64,000 bases of DNA from assembly GCF_041908905.1 (NCBI RefSeq), contig NZ_JAYREK010000009.1, positions 1 through 64,000 on the forward strand, given 5' to 3'. The stretch is from Zoogloea sp041908905. Lineage in GTDB: Bacteria; Pseudomonadota; Gammaproteobacteria; Burkholderiales; Rhodocyclaceae. A program made the position numbers and the translations under genes. The notes under the pieces were generated by a model. The model saw only the letters and a program-made list of their open reading frames with translations. It was not told the origin of the DNA and made no database searches. Shown one piece after another: positions 60,199-64,000 of this stretch. Positions within the stretch are counted from its first letter, which is position 1. The number at the start of each line of letters is the position of its first letter.

Positions 60199-61071
60199 AT
60201 GAAGCACCGTCCGAGAAACTCACCGTCGAATGGCGACACCTCCGATACCGGACGCTCCGCCCTCTGGCGCACTGCGTCGCACGGGGCCCGCGGGCTGATG
60301 CGGGCCATCGGGCTGGCGTTGCCCGGAGGGTGCGGACGCACGCGGCCTGACCCCCGCGTCCACGGCCACCGGCGCGCCTCCGGCGGGTTCCAGCCGGTAC
60401 GCCTCATTCGCGCCCTGCTGGCCGCCGCCGTGCTGCTTGCCGGCGGGCCGCCGCTGGCCGGCGCCGGCGCTACGTCGCCCGGGCAGGTCGCAACACAGCC
60501 CGATGCAGCGCCCCAACACCAGAAGCTCCGGAGCGTGCTCATCCTGTCTGGGGTACAGCCGGGCCTGCCGGTGCCGGATGCCATGGTCGCCAACGCGGTG
60601 GCCGCCCTTAAAAACAAGGGCATCAGCGTCAACAACATCTACGCCGAGCACCTCGACATCGCCCGGCATGGCGACCCCGCCAGCCGTTCCGCGCTGGCGG
60701 CCATGCTGCGCCAGAAGCTGTCCGGGGTCGACATCGGCCTGGTGATCGTCCCCAACATCGCCTCCCCGGCGGTGATGGATTTTCTGGCCCGCGAAGGCCA
60801 CGACATCCTGCCAGCCGACACGCCGGTGATGACGATCCTGCCCGAGAAATCGAACAGCACCTGGGCACGGGAGCGGCCACACCTCATGAACGTGCCCGCA
60901 CGGCCCGACGTGGCCGGCACGCTGCGCCATGGGCTCGACCTGTTTCCACGAACCCGTCACCTGCTGGTGGTGACCGACACCGGCAGCGGCAGGAATCGCC
61001 CGTGGCCCAGGCCGCGGAGGCCCTCAAGGGCCTGGGGCGGCATCTCGACGTCGAACACACCGCCGCGCTGA
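60199..61071 (+). pseudogene. N-terminal part of a hybrid sensor kinase (ABC-type substrate-binding sensor), broken by frameshift
   Basis: 290 codons before an early stop. ATG 60199 or more likely ATG 60298; hydrophobic signal segment VRLIRALLAAAVLLAGGPPLA near residue 67. Then a sensor like the ABC_sub_bind periplasmic family (QKLRSVLILSGVQPGLPVPD, LFPRTRHLLVVTDTG). At codon 265 (base 60991, AGG AAT CGC) the sense is lost; one extra base there would restore VAQAAEALKGLGRHLDV in the next frame. The disrupted piece ends 80 bases on. Deletion, sequencing error or recoding are all possible. Confidence 0.8.
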
Positions 61072-64000
61072 CCTACACCGAGCTGCTGCAGCGGGTGTCA
61101 TCCCTGCCCCCCGACAGCCTCATCCTGCTGAGCACCTTTTATCAGGACCGCACCGGCCGCAGCTTCATCCCCGCCGAAGTGGCCGCCGAAGTGGCCCGGC
61201 GCGCCAACGCGCCGGTGCTGGTGTTGTATGAAGCACATGTCCAGCACGGCCTGCTGGGCGGGTCGGTGCTGATCCCCAACCGGATCGGGCAGCGCATCGG
61301 CGAGATCGGTTTCGAGGTGCTGAGCGACGCGCGCCGCTTTGGCGCGGGGGCCGACGCGCCGATCATCCCGCCGCAGCCGATGTTCGACTGGATGGCGCTG
61401 CAACGCTGGGGCGCCGACCCCGACCGGCTGCCCGCCGAAACGATCTTCCTCAACCGCCCCCGCACGCTCTGGAACGACTACCGTCCGACCGTCATCGCGG
61501 GCGCGTCGGCGCTGTTCACGCTGGCGGCCCTGTCCATCGCCCTGGCCGCCCAGCTTCGCCGCCGCCGCCTCGCCGAGCGGCTGGCCACCGACATGAGCCG
61601 GCAGGCCTTCGAGGCCGGCGAACGGCTCAACACCATCCTCGACACCGTAGAGGCCTACATCTACATCAAGGGCACCGACCACCGCTACCAGTACGCCAAC
61701 CGCAAGACCTGCGAACTGTTCGGCCGCCCGCTCGACGGAATCGTCGGCCACGAGGATCGCGAGTTCTTCGGCGACACCATCGCCCCCAAGGTGCATGCGG
61801 ACGATGAACGGGTGCTCCGGAACGGCGAGCGGGTCGTCACCGAGGAATGCCGCCCGGGGCCGGACGGCCGCCCCGCCTACGACCTTTCCATCAAGATCCC
61901 GCTGCGCGATGCCGACGGCCGCATCTACGCCCTGTGCGGCATCTCCACCGACATCACCACCCTCAAGCAGGCCCAGCTGGAGCTCGAACGCTACCAGCAG
62001 CACCTGCAGCAGATGGTCGATGAGCGCACCGCCGAGCTGGAGGCCGCCACCGCCGCGCTGCGGGCCGCCAGCACCGAGCAGCAGGCCATCTTCGATGCCG
62101 CCACCGCCGGCCTGCTGGCGGTGAAGGAGCGGGTGATCCTGCGCTGCAACCGCACCCTCGAGCAGATGTTCGGCTACGGCCCCGGCGAGCTCACCGGCCA
62201 GAGCGTACGCATCTTCTATCCCGACGACGCCAGCTTTGCCACGCTCGTCGACGAGTTCAACCCGGCCATGACCGACGTCGGCCACTACCTCGGCGAGCGC
62301 GAGCTGGTCCGCAAGGACGGCTCCCGCTTCTGGGCGCGCCTGTCGGCCCGCGGGCTGCAGCCCGGCAACCTGGGCGCCGGCTACTACGGCATGGTCCAGG
62401 ACATCACCACCGAGCGCGAGCTGATCGAGAGCCTGCGCCACGCCCGGGATCTGGCCGAACAGGCCACCCGCGCCAAATCCGACTTCCTGGCCAACATGAG
62501 CCACGAGATCCGCACACCGATGAACGCGGTGCTGGGCCTGACGCACCTGGCGCTGCGCGCCCACCCGGCGCCCCAGCAGCGCGACTACCTGCAGAAGATC
62601 CAGCTCTCCGGCCAGCACCTGCTCGGCATCATCAACGACATCCTTGATTTCTCGAAGATCGAGTCGGGCAAGCTCGAGCTCGAGCTGGTGGACTTCGACC
62701 TCGAGCGCCTGCTCGGCGACCTGGCCCAGCTCGTCGCCGAGCCGGTTGCCCGCAAGGGGCTCGAGCTCATCCTCGACGTCGCCCCGGACGTGCGCTGCGG
62801 GCTCAAGGGCGACGCGCTGCGGATCAAGCAGATCCTGCTCAACTTCGTCAGCAACGCGGTGAAGTTCACCGAACACGGCGAGATCACCATCCATGTCGGC
62901 ACCGAAACGTCAGGCAGCGACATCCTCCTGCGCTGCGCGGTGAGCGACACCGGGATCGGCATCAACGGGCAGCAGAAGGCCCAGCTGTTCCAGAGCTTCC
63001 AGCAGGCCGACAGCTCGATCACCCGCAAGTACGGCGGCACCGGCCTCGGGCTGGCCATCTCGCGGCGGCTGGCCGAGCTGATGGGCGGCGAGGTCGGCGT
63101 CGACAGCACGCCGGGCGTGGGCTCGACCTTCTGGTTCACCGCCCGGGTCGCGCCGGGCCAGGCCCGCGCGGCGCCGCCCCCATCCCTGCACGAGATGCGC
63201 GGCAAGCGGGTGCTGGTGGTCGATGACAACCGGACCGCCCGCGAGGTGCTGCTGGCCATGCTGAACGGCATGGGCTTCACCACCACCGAAGCCGAATCCG
63301 GCGAGGCCGCCCTCGCCAGCCTCGAGGCGATGGCGGCCGCCGGCACGCCCTGCGACCTCGTGGTGCTCGACTGGCAGATGCCGGGCATGGACGGCATCGC
63401 CACCGCCCGGGCGATCGAGCGCAGCCTGCACGGGCCGCTTCCGGCGCTGCTGATGGTGACCGCCTACGGCCGCGAGGGCCTCGCCGATTACGCCAACGAC
63501 ACGGCGATCCGGGAGGTGATGGTCAAGCCCGTCAGCCCCTCGACCCTGCTCGAGGCGATCCTGCGCGTTTACCACCGGGGTGACGACAACCCGCCCACCC
63601 TGGCCCCCCAGCCCGGCCTCGAGCCATCCGAGCTCGGCGGGCTGGACGGGCTCCGCGCCCTGCTGGTCGAGGACAACGAGATCAACCAGGAGGTCGCCGG
63701 CGAGCTGCTGCGGCAGGCCGGGCTGAACGTGAGCATCGCCGGCAACGGCGCCATCGCCCTCGACATGCTGCGGGCCGGCCACTACGACATCATCCTGATG
63801 GACATGCAGATGCCGGTGATGGACGGCATCGAAGCCACCCGCCGCATCCGCCAGCTGCCCGGCTTCGAGCGCCTGCCCATCCTCGCCATGACCGCCAACG
63901 CGATGGCCGGCGACCGCGAGCTGTGCTTCGCCGCCGGCATGAACGACCACATCGCCAAGCCGATCGACCCCGACGACCTGTGGGCCAAGCTGCACCGCTG
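61002..64000 (+). CDS. C-terminal part of the hybrid sensor histidine kinase (PAS-PAS-HisKA-HATPase-REC-REC), cut by window end
   Basis: The open frame continues the protein broken at 60991; 61002 is its first in-frame GTG, not a proven start. Rest of sensor to ~61480; membrane helix TVIAGASALFTLAALSIALA; PAS near 61620 and 62080; HisKA with NMSHEIRTPMNAVLGLTHLA; ATPase with DTGIGINGQQKAQL and GGTGLGLAISRRL; first receiver VLVVDDNRTARE with LVVLDWQMPGMDG; second receiver LLVEDNEINQE with IILMDMQMPVMDG. The second receiver and any HPt domain continue beyond the window. Confidence 0.88.
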   Translation, partial: MAQAAEALKGLGRHLDVEHTAALTYTELLQRVSSLPPDSLILLSTFYQDRTGRSFIPAEVAAEVARRANAPVLVLYEAHVQHGLLGGSVLIPNRIGQRIGEIGFEVLSDARRFGAGADAPIIPPQPMFDWMALQRWGADPDRLPAETIFLNRPRTLWNDYRPTVIAGASALFTLAALSIALAAQLRRRRLAERLATDMSRQAFEAGERLNTILDTVEAYIYIKGTDHRYQYANRKTCELFGRPLDGIVGHEDREFFGDTIAPKVHADDERVLRNGERVVTEECRPGPDGRPAYDLSIKIPLRDADGRIYALCGISTDITTLKQAQLELERYQQHLQQMVDERTAELEAATAALRAASTEQQAIFDAATAGLLAVKERVILRCNRTLEQMFGYGPGELTGQSVRIFYPDDASFATLVDEFNPAMTDVGHYLGERELVRKDGSRFWARLSARGLQPGNLGAGYYGMVQDITTERELIESLRHARDLAEQATRAKSDFLANMSHEIRTPMNAVLGLTHLALRAHPAPQQRDYLQKIQLSGQHLLGIINDILDFSKIESGKLELELVDFDLERLLGDLAQLVAEPVARKGLELILDVAPDVRCGLKGDALRIKQILLNFVSNAVKFTEHGEITIHVGTETSGSDILLRCAVSDTGIGINGQQKAQLFQSFQQADSSITRKYGGTGLGLAISRRLAELMGGEVGVDSTPGVGSTFWFTARVAPGQARAAPPPSLHEMRGKRVLVVDDNRTAREVLLAMLNGMGFTTTEAESGEAALASLEAMAAAGTPCDLVVLDWQMPGMDGIATARAIERSLHGPLPALLMVTAYGREGLADYANDTAIREVMVKPVSPSTLLEAILRVYHRGDDNPPTLAPQPGLEPSELGGLDGLRALLVEDNEINQEVAGELLRQAGLNVSIAGNGAIALDMLRAGHYDIILMDMQMPVMDGIEATRRIRQLPGFERLPILAMTANAMAGDRELCFAAGMNDHIAKPIDPDDLWAKLHR

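Overview
The window is a high-GC, gene-dense bacterial chromosome segment, estimated by eye at 65-70 % GC and not counted. Gene content points to a betaproteobacterium, probably Rhodocyclales: paired etfB/etfA with a divergent TetR regulator, divergent ppx and ppk1, a bioAFHCD operon, a persulfide dioxygenase / truncated haemoglobin / YciB / YciI / BolA / parvulin run, and host-attachment and MtfA proteins. The family-level placement is inference from gene content. I found no rRNA, tRNA, CRISPR array, insertion sequence, integrase or attachment site. The region reads as core chromosome with a few accessory-looking systems.

Layout: 1-3.4 kb is a minus-strand pair: a GAF-HlyD adaptor and a PqqD-like/M50 protease/lipoyl fusion that runs off the left edge. 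3.6-5.7 kb has a small unknown gene, a chemoreceptor and a coupled one-TM microprotein. 5.8-12.2 kb (minus) has an M14 carboxypeptidase, DUF445, yaaA, a cation efflux protein and relA. 12.3-13.7 kb (plus) has mtfA and a host-attachment-like protein. 13.8-15.6 kb (minus) is thpR-ispF-ispD. 15.6-20.1 kb (plus) has an MgtC/DUF4010 membrane protein, the three-gene AmmeMemoRadiSam set and an alpha/beta-hydrolase that looks catalytically dead. 20.3-21.7 kb (minus) is tadA-LdtP-GNAT. 21.8-24.1 kb is a soluble four-PAS kinase. 24.1-26.2 kb (minus) is lemA with two TPM-domain genes. 26.3-28.7 kb (minus) is a family-4 uracil-DNA glycosylase, rimI, tsaB and a small secreted protein. 28.9-31.0 kb is ompR-envZ. 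31.0-34.1 kb runs from persulfide dioxygenase to parvulin.

34.2-38.5 kb (minus) is etfB-etfA-CbiM-like-acyl-CoA dehydrogenase, divergent from a tetR gene whose promoter contains a clear dyad. 39.3-40.9 kb (minus) has tatD and an ECHDC3-like crotonase. 40.9-46.0 kb (minus) is ppx followed by an MCE-type lipid ABC system, divergent from ppk1 with a Pho-box-like array between them. 48.3-49.7 kb is a beta-propeller-like lipoprotein. 49.8-54.5 kb is bioA-F-H-C-D. 54.5-59.8 kb (minus) is a DevBCA/MacAB-like exporter with its own two-component system, preceded by a candidate polyproline leader peptide. 60.2-64.0 kb is a large hybrid sensor kinase split by an apparent single-base frameshift and cut by the right edge.

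Points that stand out: the M50/HlyD/GAF module, the AmmeMemoRadiSam operon with a degenerate hydrolase as fourth gene, a CbiM-like gene lacking the metal-binding His2 inside an electron-transfer flavoprotein operon, ppx joined to a lipid transporter, and the polyproline leader candidate. Long ORFs antisense to these genes are GC-rich-codon shadows and are not annotated.
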